Assembly: GCA_036674765.1 (NCBI GenBank)
Contig: JARVKI010000176.1
Span: 1 to 37,728 of the forward strand
Reading direction: 5' to 3'
Source of the DNA: Seiridium cupressi
Lineage: Eukaryota; Ascomycota; Sordariomycetes; Amphisphaeriales; Sporocadaceae
Length of the DNA: 37,728 nucleotides
The number at the start of each line of letters is the position of its first letter. Within the stretch, counting starts at the first letter, position 1. Both the position numbers and the translations under genes were made by a program. Of the stretch, positions 20,916 through 31,223 are shown in pieces. The notes beneath the pieces were generated by a model, which was not told where the DNA came from, searched no databases, and saw nothing but the letters and a program-made list of their open reading frames with translations.

Positions 20916-21156
20916 GTCTTGGGGATTCTGTCCTTGTCGATTTGGTCTCTTGTGTCCAAAGCAGATTCCGCCTGCTACCAGAGGTTTCTACCACAGGGAA
21001 AGGCTGGAAGAGAGGAATTTAGAACCTGCAGGTACTGTTTTATTGACCTCTCTTCTCTAACTTTGAGCACTGTAGACGGCTGTTGGTGCAGAGCGGATGC
21101 GATTCTAGGTCTAGGTCAGTCAAATGGGATGCGACGAAGCGTCGAGGTCGACTTAC

Positions 21157-21212
21157 GTTGCGAGCAACGGTAATCCAATGCCGAAACCGGTGGCTGCAAT
21201 AAGATCCTCCAT
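21157..21212 (-). other. Possible first exon with membrane anchor
   Basis: On the minus strand an ATG at 21212 reads MEDLIAATGFGIGLPLLA and runs into a strong GTAAGT donor at 21156. A CTGAC branch and CAACAG acceptor follow about 75 bp on. The Gly/Leu-rich stretch resembles the single membrane segment of small fungal membrane proteins. The next exon could not be fixed: the acceptor leads to a stop after 12 codons. It may be the start of the 20287-20915 gene or of a decayed gene. Confidence 0.3.
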
Positions 21213-21263
21213 GACACTGGTGGGAGGATAGTGGTGAATGCGTCTGAACGATTACATCATTTC

Positions 21264-21310
21264 CACCTGATAAGAGTGCGTATCCGCGTAACGACCACGA
21301 CATTTTAACT
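21264..21310. repeat. Diverged local duplication, copy A
   Basis: 47 bases that match 21511-21557 at 36 of 47 positions without gaps, in the same orientation. On the minus strand both copies end CTTATYAGGTG, which looks like a splice acceptor. It suggests an old local duplication of a gene segment. Confidence 0.55.
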
Positions 21311-21510
21311 ATGGTGATGAGAGTGTGATATGATGAAGCCACAAGGTCAGGATTCGAGCCTCCAGTCGTCAAAACAAGAGCAGCAGTACAAGGACCATAT
21401 CGTACGACGGAAAATCACTATCTGGACTATACAGGTTAAGCTGGAGGAATAGTGGAGACAGGCTAATGTAGGATATTTGGGGGGTTACGAATGGAGTAGT
21501 TTGTTTCACA

Positions 21511-21557
21511 CACCTAATAAGAGTACACATCAGCGTAAAAGGCACGACACTTTAGCT
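21511..21557. repeat. Diverged local duplication, copy B
   Basis: Partner of 21264-21310, about 200 bp away, in the same orientation and 77 percent identical over 47 bases. Most differences are transitions. It lies just beyond the stop codon of the 95-aa minus-strand frame. Confidence 0.55.
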
Positions 21558-21566
21558 AACACGCTC

Positions 21567-21854
21567 CTAGCGAGTATCACGGATTGTCTCATTGGCTTGG
21601 CCATATTCGATGCCCTCTTCAAAAGGTATGGTTGAGGCTGCGCTTGTTATATCGCGCAATTGGTGCATGGAGAGCTTCATCTCTATCCATGGTGCTAATG
21701 ATAAGTACATGTAATTAGTGATTATAGAATTAGATGGTGCAAGACGGCAGTTAGCCTTGGAGCCACCTCGAGTTGCGAGATTATCTTGGGAGCGAGGTAA
21801 CGCGGCAAGCTCAGAGGTCTCAGTCTGTCGAATGGACGAAATGCCTTGATCCAT
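21567..21854 (-). CDS. Small hypothetical protein, 95 aa
   Basis: An ATG at 21852-21854 opens a 95-codon frame beginning MDQGISSIRQTETSELAALP. The upstream minus strand looks like a fungal leader: CTACAAATACC about 100 bp before, then CATACAACAACCTC and ACACCAACCGT right before the ATG. The middle of the frame (SNSIITNYMYLSLA) looks less coding and could be an intron. A GTGGCT donor with an ATTAG acceptor would keep the frame. The C-terminal half contains IPFEEGIEYGQANET. I do not recognise it. Confidence 0.35.
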   Translation of the reverse strand: MDQGISSIRQTETSELAALPRSQDNLATRGGSKANCRLAPSNSIITNYMYLSLAPWIEMKLSMHQLRDITSAASTIPFEEGIEYGQANETIRDTR

Positions 21855-23325
21855 ACGGTTGGTGTCTTTTGTGGTAAGAGGTTGTTGTATGGTCGGTAAT
21901 CAGTGATAATGAGCTGTTTAAATGAAGATGGGTGGTAGCCGTGGGGCTGGTATTTGTAGGGTCAAAAATGAATGATAAGTAATGATGGAAAAGTTCAATT
22001 TCGGTGGTGTGACGAAGTGACGCGACTGTGAATCAAGAGCTGGACGAGAGACCTCTGCCGATGAGCGAAGAAGTTCCTGTTTTTACTCCAGTTAGTCACA
22101 GCCTGGTTGCCGTGGGCCTTTTTAGACAATGAGGCGACAGAATTGTGGACAATACACACTGAAGCAAGTGTGAGCTCGCTCACTCCGTCAACTACGATAA
22201 TCGAAGAACCTACTTGGGATTTCTGCTGATGATGCTTAATGGGATTTTGCTTCGTCGTCCAAGATTCCTAAGAGTTCTGTTAACCATCAAAGCCAAAGCG
22301 GCCAAATAAGTCTGCAGTCAAGTAATTCTCTGGATACAAACAACACCATTTACCAAACCATATAACAGTGGCAGCTGAATCGTCTCATTAGGAGTGGGTG
22401 GATGTTGACCTTGCCCCCATGGGCTGGTTCGCGGTGTTTGAATGAAAACAAGGGCTGGTTTCAACCAACAAACAACGAACAAGTTGGCTCAGTGGGCTTT
22501 AGACTTACTCATCTTTCATCTGATTGTTACAGCTAGCAACGATGGCACCCCCGGAGTGCAGAGAGATAGAGACTAGCCTGGCCCACCCTTTTTGCCCCCT
22601 ATTCGAAGTCGTGGGTTCAAGTCATGCTTTTGGCCTTTTCTTTTCTTTTTTTTTTTTCCCCTTCTCGTTATATTCATTCTTTTAAATAGTTTAAGAATAA
22701 TCTTCTTGAAAGAGAGCATTGACCGTTGGCCATCGATGACCTTCCTCAACTTATGACTCAACAGCCAAGGCAATTAGTTGAAACTGAACCATTTTAGATC
22801 GTTCTCTGCTCCGACATAATAACACTAGCCTTGGGAAATACTTGTCATAGGAATGATGCCTAGCCGAACACGTCTCCAGAGTAAGATGTTGAATGGAAGA
22901 GAATACTTCTGAATGTCGGAAGTACTAGAACTGTGAGCAGAGATTGGATGGCTGTGTGGTCTCGGCAATGCTCGTTCACTGGCATATAGTATCCCGCTGG
23001 CTCACCCACTCGATCAAGAAAGGCAGGCTGGTCTGATTTCAGACAGAGCAATCCAGCAGTGAGGCGAGTTCTGTATGACAAATTACGTGGCCAATAGGCA
23101 CTCTCATCACTGTAAAGTTACGGTCAAGCGAGAGAGGAGAAGAAAATGCAAGAGACCGCCGATATTATATGAGTTGCCGCCCGTGACAGTGACTGCTTCC
23201 CTCTGCATTATGTTATGCACTTGCAACAGAAATGACTCACTAATGTTTAAGATTGCTTCTGATAAAGAATATATGACTAGCGGTGATTAACTCACAGATC
23301 TGAAGCAATCCAACCGCTCCAAGGT
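21855..23325. other. Intergenic, no supported gene
   Basis: About 1.5 kb. The left part is the probable promoter of the 95-aa gene. A poly-T tract (22646-22657) follows a short GGGTTCAAGTC that resembles a tRNA B box, but no tRNA can be folded there. The rest shows only short frames on both strands. Confidence 0.45.
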
Positions 23326-24604
23326 TCAACTTCGTCCCAGCACTTTCAGTGCGAATCCGCCCAGAGTGAAGAGACTATGGAATACCCAATACCAAACCCC
23401 AGTGCTATGACCCATAGCAATCCTGTGATGACTGCTGCTCAGTATTGCTGATGCCCTCGGACCACTCAATTTGTCGTACTCCTTGACTCCCTGCTCCAAT
23501 CCGTTTCCTTGGCACAAGCAATTTGCCAGATCCCAGCCATCCTCCAATGCCAGATTTGCCCCGTTTCCACCAAAGGGACTGACAGCATGATTTGCGTCGC
23601 CAATGAACACTACTGGGCCCCATTCATGTACGTATGCGTGGCTTTCGAAAGGCTTCTTATCACGAGCCGGAATCATGAGTGTCGTCTCTGGCACGGTGCG
23701 TTTTACGACTTCTGGCCAGGGTTCACCAATGTTCTTGCTAAGCTCCTTCGCTTCAACCAGCATTGCAGCAACTTACGCTGGGTCATGATTATCGAACTTG
23801 GGGCGAGGCGCATCCTCACAGATGCTGAGAGCCCAGACAACTTCCTTCTTGGACACAGGACTCAAGAATACGAAGACCCCGCGGCCTGTGAGACGCCACC
23901 CCAGTTAACATCACTGGGTGATGGGAGACCTTCGTCATACCTTGCGACCCTGCCCATCTGTACAGCCCCGGCGTAATTGAGCACATTTTGTGGTCGTAGT
24001 TGTGCTCGAAGCTTGCAGGAGGACCCATCAGCAGCGACAAGCAGATCGCACGCCTCGTCGAATTCCTCTTCGGTACCATGATTCAGAATCCTGACTCTGG
24101 CTCTCCCTCCCTTGAGCTTAGTTACACTGGTCCAGGACAGGCCCTACCGTATTCCCACCCCATTCTCTGAGGCGGCATTGAGTAGAGTGCTTCTCAGATC
24201 CTTCCTGGCGATCCTGATTAAACCGCTGGGGAGATGGCCAAAAGGCTTCAATTTCACACGGATCAGTTCTTGCCATCTCTCTGTCCATATCTTGATGGGC
24301 GCGAGCCATCGCCACCGATTAGTGCGTGTTTCAATGTCTCGTCCAAAAGTCCCAGCTGGGAGAGAGTGTGCAGGCCGCCATCAGCAGTGTCGTCAACGAT
24401 GGAGAGCGAGCAGCTCTTGCGGCCGATACTAGCAGCACGGGTGTCGCGATCATACATTGTAACCTTGGGCGGAGGAAGAGTCGGGTACTTCGTGGTGAAG
24501 TGCTTATGGAGGGCAAGGGGAAAAGACAGGCCTGCCATGCCCGCGCCCGCGATTACGATTCGTTTTCCCGAGAGGGGATTTTCTTCCGTACTAGCTGGTA
24601 GCAT
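23326..24604 (-). pseudogene. FAD-dependent monooxygenase, broken
   Basis: From an ATG at 24604 the minus strand reads a group A flavin monooxygenase (salicylate hydroxylase/TetX-like). The FAD fingerprint GAGMAG is at residues 20-25, the middle block is CDLLVAADGSS, and the C-terminal block GDANHAVSPFGGNGANLALE carries the GD motif. Its frame is broken four times: a frameshift near 24300 (before IKIWTERWQELIR), TAG at 24144-24146, a frameshift near 23893 (before GRGVFVFLSPVSKKEVVWA), and TAA at 23773-23775 (before VAAMLVEAKELSKNIG). Both stops read as CAG or CAA with C changed to T. Splicing does not explain them: no intron of normal size restores frame. Such enzymes hydroxylate aromatic or polyketide substrates with NAD(P)H. 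No biosynthetic neighbours remain. It is probably dead; sequencing error is the alternative for the frameshifts. Confidence 0.85.
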
Positions 24605-25538
24605 GTCTGTTAGTCTTGCCAGAACGAATGATCCGTGACCAACTCATGGGTCTCGAGCAAACCATCTTCACGATATAGTGCTATTTGTCAAATGCAAGCT
24701 CTGCGAATGCTTCGTCAACGATTAGGCCCCGACTGGGGTACTTTCAAGCCGATCTTACATGGCAGCTTCGTTAGTCGCTAACTGGTTAGTGTGTCTAAAA
24801 CCCGCTGTCAACGTCTACGGGATTTGGTTCTCTGCTAGTGAACGCCACGTCCCGGGCCCGACGCCGCTTGTTCAGGACGCGTTACCTACATGTAGTACAT
24901 TCTGACACCAGAGACATTCAGTAGATGGATATATCCTATCAACGGGTTCATCTCGAAAACTGAAATATGTAGGTATTTCGATGGAGCAGTGTTTCTACAA
25001 CAGCAGTTGATGCCCTGAAGAAAGTATGGCAATGAGACTTCGTTCCGTGTCTGCCGGTGGACTCCACTGTGCCTAAAAAGTTTAAAATGCCGGGAGAAGA
25101 CTGAAAGTAGCTGGGTGGATATGCTGACCCTGTGATACAGATGCTTGCACGAAACAGCATTACGGAAAAAGCAATTCCAATTGTACATTTGAGCGAAAGA
25201 CATTGTCCGGCTTGGCCAGGTTCAGGGCCTAGTGTCCCACAACCCCACTAAGAACCCGGGATTTTAGTGGGGTGAGGTCACTTAGCGTGGCTGCTCCCTT
25301 ATCAATTGCAGGGAAACGCGAATCGCCAACGCGGGCGCGCTGAAGCTCTTTCCCAAAGTCGCGTTCCACTTTAGAATTTCCCATTTTCGACAGTAAAGCA
25401 TCTTCACCGTTTCCCTTCGACTACGCTCCTTGTACAATTGTCACATTAGATCTACTGCATGTCTGATTGTCCCTGCTTTCACTTATTGTAGAGTTCTTTC
25501 CACACCTCCCGGAGCTGTTTTGATCGGGTTCTTTCAAC
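24605..25538 (+). promoter_or_regulatory. Upstream region of MSH6
   Basis: No gene is supported. It separates the FAD pseudogene (minus) from MSH6 (plus). It contains a perfect MluI box ACGCGT at 24877-24882 and the ACGCG cluster described separately. A 105-codon minus frame at 24886-25203 has no motif. Confidence 0.5.
25316..25364 (+). promoter_or_regulatory. MCB-like cluster before MSH6
   Basis: ACGCG occurs at 25316-25320 and 25329-25333 and, inverted, as CGCGT at 25360-25364, all within 50 bp and 175-225 bp before the MSH6 start codon. ACGCG is the core of the MluI cell-cycle box bound by MBF, which drives DNA replication and repair genes, yeast MSH6 among them, at G1/S. The role here is inferred. 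Confidence 0.5.
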
Positions 25539-28500
25539 ATGGGGGAGAAATCAAACCCCAAGACGCCGTCGCTGGTGAAGAGATCCAGCTCGTCCATGTC
25601 CACCTCGGGAAAGCAGCAGAGCATCTTGGGCTTCTTCTCCAAATCCTCGCAGAATGGAACACCCACCGCATCCGCCAAAGGCACCAACAAAGCCACAACC
25701 GCAGCCAAATCCTCCCCTTGCCTCAAGGAGAACACCAACCTCAACTCCCTTCAGCTCAACAAGAAGCCCAAACCTTTAAACACCACTCCCGTCCCTAGTA
25801 GCGACGCCATTGAGCCCTCGAGCTCACAGGAGAACCATTCCGACGCTACCGTCAAGGTATACAAGGACTCGCTTCCCTCGCCCGTGACGCCTGCTGAGAT
25901 CCCAATCAAGCAGGCTGCAGCCACAAAGATGGTCGTTGAAAGTAGCCCTTCACGCAAGGTATGTCGTGCCTCCTCCCTCTCCTGTAATCGCAATGCCTAA
26001 TGGTGTACTAATCAACTCGACTTTTACTTTCAGGCCAAGAAGACGGTCAGCTACGCCGAATCTTCGGACGATGAGGAGGACGTGGTTGTTTCGAGAAAAA
26101 GACCTACACGCCGCTCTCGACCGACAGTCAAGGATGATGAGGATGACTATGAGGAAAACATCAAGGACGCAGTTGTGGAAGAAGAAGAAGATGGTATGGT
26201 TATGATCCTCTAGTGCTACTAGGGAACAAATGCTAATATGGAACAGTGGACATGGACGACTTTGTTGTCTCAGATGATTCAGATGCACCCTCCAAGAAGC
26301 GAAAGCGGCCCGCCCCGAAGGCACAGACTGCCCGAAAGCGTTCACAGGCTTCGCCTCCCACTATTCAGGAGGATTACGAGGAAGATGGGATCGATGAGCT
26401 TCTGGAAGGAATGCCCGCCACTTCAACCGCCCAGCAGTGGAAGTATGATCCGGAGAGCATCAACCCCGTCAAACTGCGAAGCCCCACGCCAGCAGCGAAG
26501 ACGGCAGCAGCAAGGGGCAAGGCACATACAAGAGAACCAGAGGATCGCTACCCGTGGCTTGCTAAGATCACCGACCTCAACCGCAACCCTCCAGGGCATC
26601 CTGACTATGACCCTTCGACTGTCTACGTTCCTCCTATGGCCTGGAACAAGTTCTCTGCATTCGAGAAACAGTACTGGGAAATTAAACACAAGCTCTGGGA
26701 TACAGTTGTCTTCTTCAAGAAGGGCAAGTTTTATGAGCTGTACGAGAACGACGCGACCATTGGTCACCAACTTTTTGACCTGAAACTCACCGATCGTGTC
26801 AATATGCGCATGGTCGGCGTCCCTGAGAGCTCATTGGATATCTGGGTCAATCAATTCATCGCTAAAGGCTACAAAGTCGCTCGAGTTGATCAGATGGAAA
26901 GTGCTCTTGGCAAGGAGATGCGAGAGCGTGACGACAAGGCCAAGAAACAGGACAAGATCATTCGTCGAGAGCTTGCCTGCATTCTCACAGGCGGAACGCT
27001 TGTGGACGGCGCTATGCTGCAGGATGACAATGCGACGTATTGCGTGGCCATCAAGGAGTCGACTGTGGACGACCACCCAGCCTTTGGCATTGCCTTTGTT
27101 GATGCCGCGACTGGCCAGTTCTTCATTTCTGAGTTCGAGGATGATGTCGACTTGACCAAGTTTGAAACACTCGTTGCCCAGACCAACCCCCGTGAGCTGC
27201 TACTAGAGAAATCTCGGATCTCTACGAAAGCCTTGCGCATCTTGAAGAACAACACTGCCCCGACAACCATTTGGAACTATTTCAAGCCTACCACAGAGTT
27301 TTGGAATGCCGACCTTACACGTCGGGAACTCGGCTGCAATGACTACTTCAAAGTCGACCAGGACTCGGAAGACACCTGGCCCGAGGTGTTGGCTGATGCT
27401 AAGGGTAAAGATTTGCTGATGTCGGCTGTGGGAGCACTTGTGCAATACCTACGTGTGCTGAAGATCGAACGCAGTCTTCTCTCTCAAGGCAACTTCACTT
27501 GGTACAACCCGATCCACAAGAATGGCACGCTCATTCTAGATGGCCAGACCCTGATCAATCTCGAGATCTTTGCTAATACTGCCAATGGTGGCACGGAGGG
27601 CACGCTCTTCAGTCTGCTGAACCGCTGTGTCACTCCTTTTGGCAAGAGAATGTTCCGTCAATGGATCTGCCACCCCTTGTGCAACATTAAAAAGATCAAC
27701 GAGCGATTGGACGCTGTCGACCTTTTGAATAATAACATGGAGATGCGAGAACAATTCAGCTCAAACATGACCAGAATGCCGGATCTGGAGCGTCTGATCT
27801 CTCGAGTCCATGCTGGTGCTTGCAGGCCCGAGGATTTCGTCAGGGTTCTAGAAGGCTTTGAGCAGATCGAGTACACCATGAGCCTACTAGGCGCATTCGG
27901 TGGCAATGGCTTGGTTGATCGTCTGATATCATCAATGCCTGACTTGAATGAGCCTCTCTCCTATTGGAAAACTGCATTTGACCGCAAGAAGGCCCGCGCG
28001 GACAAAATTCTAATTCCCGAGCGAGGCATTGAAGAAGATTTCGATAACAGCGACGACACGATCAAGGATATCAAGGTCAAACTTGACCGTCTTCTGTCAA
28101 AGAAGAAAGCCGAGTTAGGTTCCAAGACCATTAAGTTCACAGACGTAGGCAAGGAGATTTACCAGATTGAAGTGCCCAAGGCTACCAAGGTACCAAAGGA
28201 CTGGCGGCAAATGTCGGCGACAGCAAGCGTTAAACGATACTACTTCAAGGAGCTCACGGATCTGGTTCGCCAACTACAAGAAGCCGAGGAGACTCACGCT
28301 CAGCTAGTCAAGGATGTCGCATTCCGCCTGTTCAGACGCTTCGATGTGGATTATGCAACTTGGCTACAGGCCATCCGCATCATCTCGCAGCTGGACTGTC
28401 TCATCAGTCTAGCAAAGTCATCTGCTGCACTTGGCGAACCGAGCTGCCGTCCAGTCTTCGTTGATGAAGAACGTACTGTAGTCGATTTCCAAGAGCTTCG

Positions 28501-29308
28501 TCACCCTTGCATGCTCAACTCCGTGGATGACTTCATCCCCAACGACGTCGTGCTTGGCGGAGATGCGGCCAAGATCAGCCTGCTTACAGGTGCCAACGCA
28601 GCAGGAAAGTCCACGATCCTTCGCATGTCCTGCGTTGCCGTCATTATGGCCCAGATTGGGCATTACATCCCGGCTACTAGCGCCCGTCTATCACCTGTTG
28701 ACCGCATCATGAGCCGACTTGGTGCCAATGACAATATTTTTGCCGCCCAATCAACGTTCTTTGTGGAGCTGTCGGAGACAAAGAAGATTCTGTCAGAAGC
28801 TACACCCAGGTCACTGGTTATCTTGGACGAGCTGGGTCGTGGTACTTCTTCCTACGACGGTGTAGCTGTGGCGCAAGCTGTCCTACACCATGTCGCTAGC
28901 CACATCGGCTGCGTGGGTTTCTTCGCTACTCACTACCATTCCTTGGCCACCGAGTTCGAATCACATCCCGAAATCCAACCAAAGCGGATGAAGATTGATG
29001 TAGACAATGCTAATCGCAGAGTCACTTTCCTTTACAAGCTAGAGGAAGGCGTGGCCGAGGGCAGCTTCGGTATGCATTGTGCAGCCATGTGCGGGATCAA
29101 AGACAGCGTGATTGAAAGGGCCGAAGAAGCAGCCAAGGAATGGGAGCATACATCGAGGTTGAAGGAAAGCTTGGAGAAAGCACGGGAGGGATGTTGGATT
29201 CCGCTTGGTGTCCTCAGTGACGTCGCTGCAGTGCTTGATCCTGCGAAGGGCGAAGATGTCAATGCTAGAAGCTTGGATGTCCTGCTCAAGGCGATTGAGG
29301 CTCTGTGA
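25539..29308 (+). CDS. MSH6: DNA mismatch repair protein MSH6
   Basis: Three exons, 25539-25958, 26034-26193 and 26247-29308, with introns of 75 bp (GTATGT...TTTCAG, branch TACTAAT) and 53 bp (GTATGG...AACAG, branch TGCTAAT). The product is 1213 aa, normal for fungal Msh6. The N-terminus has a PCNA-binding PIP box, QQSILGFF, then a long acidic and basic disordered region. Mismatch-binding domain I shows FFKKGKFYELYEN with Phe355 and Glu357 of the Phe-x-Glu motif. The ATPase has Walker A GANAAGKS at 975-982, FFVELSETKKIL, Walker B with DE at 1054-1055 (LDELGRGTSSYDG), and FATHYHSL. With Msh2 it forms MutS-alpha in the nucleus, which recognises base mismatches and small loops and recruits Mlh1-Pms1. 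No lesion is seen. Upstream MluI-type elements fit cell-cycle control. Confidence 0.97.
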
Positions 29309-31223
29309 GGTGGCAATCTTCATGTGGGTGCGCATGATAGCGGTATACAAGACAGAAAATGTTTGTCTATTTGCTTGTGAGCGCTTGTTGTTGTATGGAG
29401 TCAAGGGGAGTATATGCTGTTTACTATAAATGCTGGAAAGCAATTTCCTGTACTAGTTCCAGGTGTGTCAGTGGGTTCTAACCGGCGGCGTTCCGGTGAC
29501 ATGTTTGATAGATTGTAGAAACGTGTTTCATTCAACAGCCAAATGCCTGACTATGTCCAACATGAATTTATTCGGCCCAAACATTGTGCAGCAATTCCAT
29601 TGAAACCAGCCGGAAGTAGACCCGCTCACCGATTAGCAAGTTGCTGTCGATGAAACATGATTGTAATTGCTTGTAGTGTGCCGTCATACCGACGCAGCAT
29701 TACCCTATTTGTAAATTGGAAATCAGATTGGATAAATGGCAGACCCCACAGCAAAGGTCCCAGTGAAGTTATGACCTCATTTGATATTTCCTACTGAGGA
29801 AGCGATATAAAGCATGAGCAATCTTCTCAGTGCTAATTCTTATTATCCCAATTCTCCCGACCGCGGACACTCGATTGTATATGCATCCAACCATAGAAGC
29901 GCTGGGAGACCATACCTAGTCAGTCTTAGAGTCCAAACAGCGTCCCATACGCCTGGCCCGCCAAAGAGCTTCGCTTGGACCGAGGCGAGAGGGTATTGAA
30001 AATATCTAGCAGATAGTGCTGTCTTCTACCATGAAGGCAACTTGTTCGATTGCATTGAAGATATTAGCAGAACGATATTCAACAAAACCTTTCACCCACG
30101 ACACCCAAACCGACCATGGTGGACTAGGCTATAAGTCTAGATGAAAAGACCAAGAAGAGACATACCAGAGAAGTGGTGGAGCCCGCAGATCCTATTCTCT
30201 GAATATACATGGATAGGAGCAGCACCCAGTAAACCTAATCTAGGTGGATTTACCACGATGCCGTAAGCTATGAGATAGCCTTACAACCACAGGTAGCACG
30301 GCATATACACTTGGTTGGATTATTCAACTGCAAGCTGCATCTTCAGTTTTGAGTCCTGGTGTGAGAGCGACCAGTGCCAACCAAAGTCGCATTCCACCCG
30401 CGATACAGTGGCATTCACGAGGTGCCACAATTCATATGATGACATTATCATCACCGATCGGCCCATAAAGGAAGGTAGATGATAGCAGCCACCACATTCT
30501 TCCCAAGGAGATACTAGAGGATGCTAGTGCTCAAGTCCCTCAGAGGTTTGGATACCTTTAGGGAGAGCCAGGTGACTTTCATTGACCTTTTTCTTTTCAA
30601 CAATTATTCAAGCTAATTTTAGGTAAATTACTCAAGATTTCGTAAAAACGCTCGATTCATGGCAGCACCAACCAATCGCTCGGTACACGTTTCATTCATT
30701 TGTGATAACAGAGACGACGACATTGTACGCTATTTCTACAGCGGAGTCAAAAACCTGCTACAAATGTCAATGTAAAAAAATAAAAAAAAAATAAAAAGGT
30801 CTTGTACAGCTTCGCACAGTGGTAGTTAAGAAAATGGAATTGAAAACAACGGGATAATCATCATAATAAAAACTTCATAAATATCATAAATTTCCGTGCG
30901 GGAAAGAATTTCGTTCTGTCTGGGCTGTTGCTCCCTGGCCTCACAAGTCAGCCCAGGCCCCGCCCGGGGTGGAGAAGACGCATATCGGCATCGCAACCGG
31001 TTGGACGCGTTGATTCCTTCAATTAACCAACATCTCAGCGCCGCTGCATGTGCGCTTCTCTATAGTACCAATGACGAGACACGGCTTCTGGCCGCCATCA
31101 TTCATCATTCAGCCTTCAATCGACTAGACACTCCCGGCAAACTCCATAGCGACGGGCAAAGGCTCTCTTCACATTCGACACAGCCCCTCCAAGCACTCAC
31201 AACCGCCACGGTCAACGGCACTG
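29309..31223. other. Intergenic between MSH6 and the F-box gene
   Basis: 1.9 kb without a supported gene: MSH6 3' end on the left, F-box gene promoter on the right. An A-rich tract lies at about 30774-30797. Open frames are short and unremarkable. The 135-codon plus frame at 30896-31303 overlaps the F-box gene start in another frame and is not called. Confidence 0.45.

Noticed and set aside
21290..21375. Possible tRNA: GGATTCGAGCCTCC near 21350
   Set aside because: The B-box-like word is present, but the T stem is mismatched and the acceptor arms do not pair.
22555..22660. Possible tRNA: GGGTTCAAGTC followed by a T-rich tract
   Set aside because: The T-arm stem does not pair well, and no matching acceptor stem or A box can be found.
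16956..24604. Secondary-metabolite gene cluster around the FAD monooxygenase
   Set aside because: No backbone synthase, cluster regulator or matching tailoring enzymes are present, and the monooxygenase is broken.
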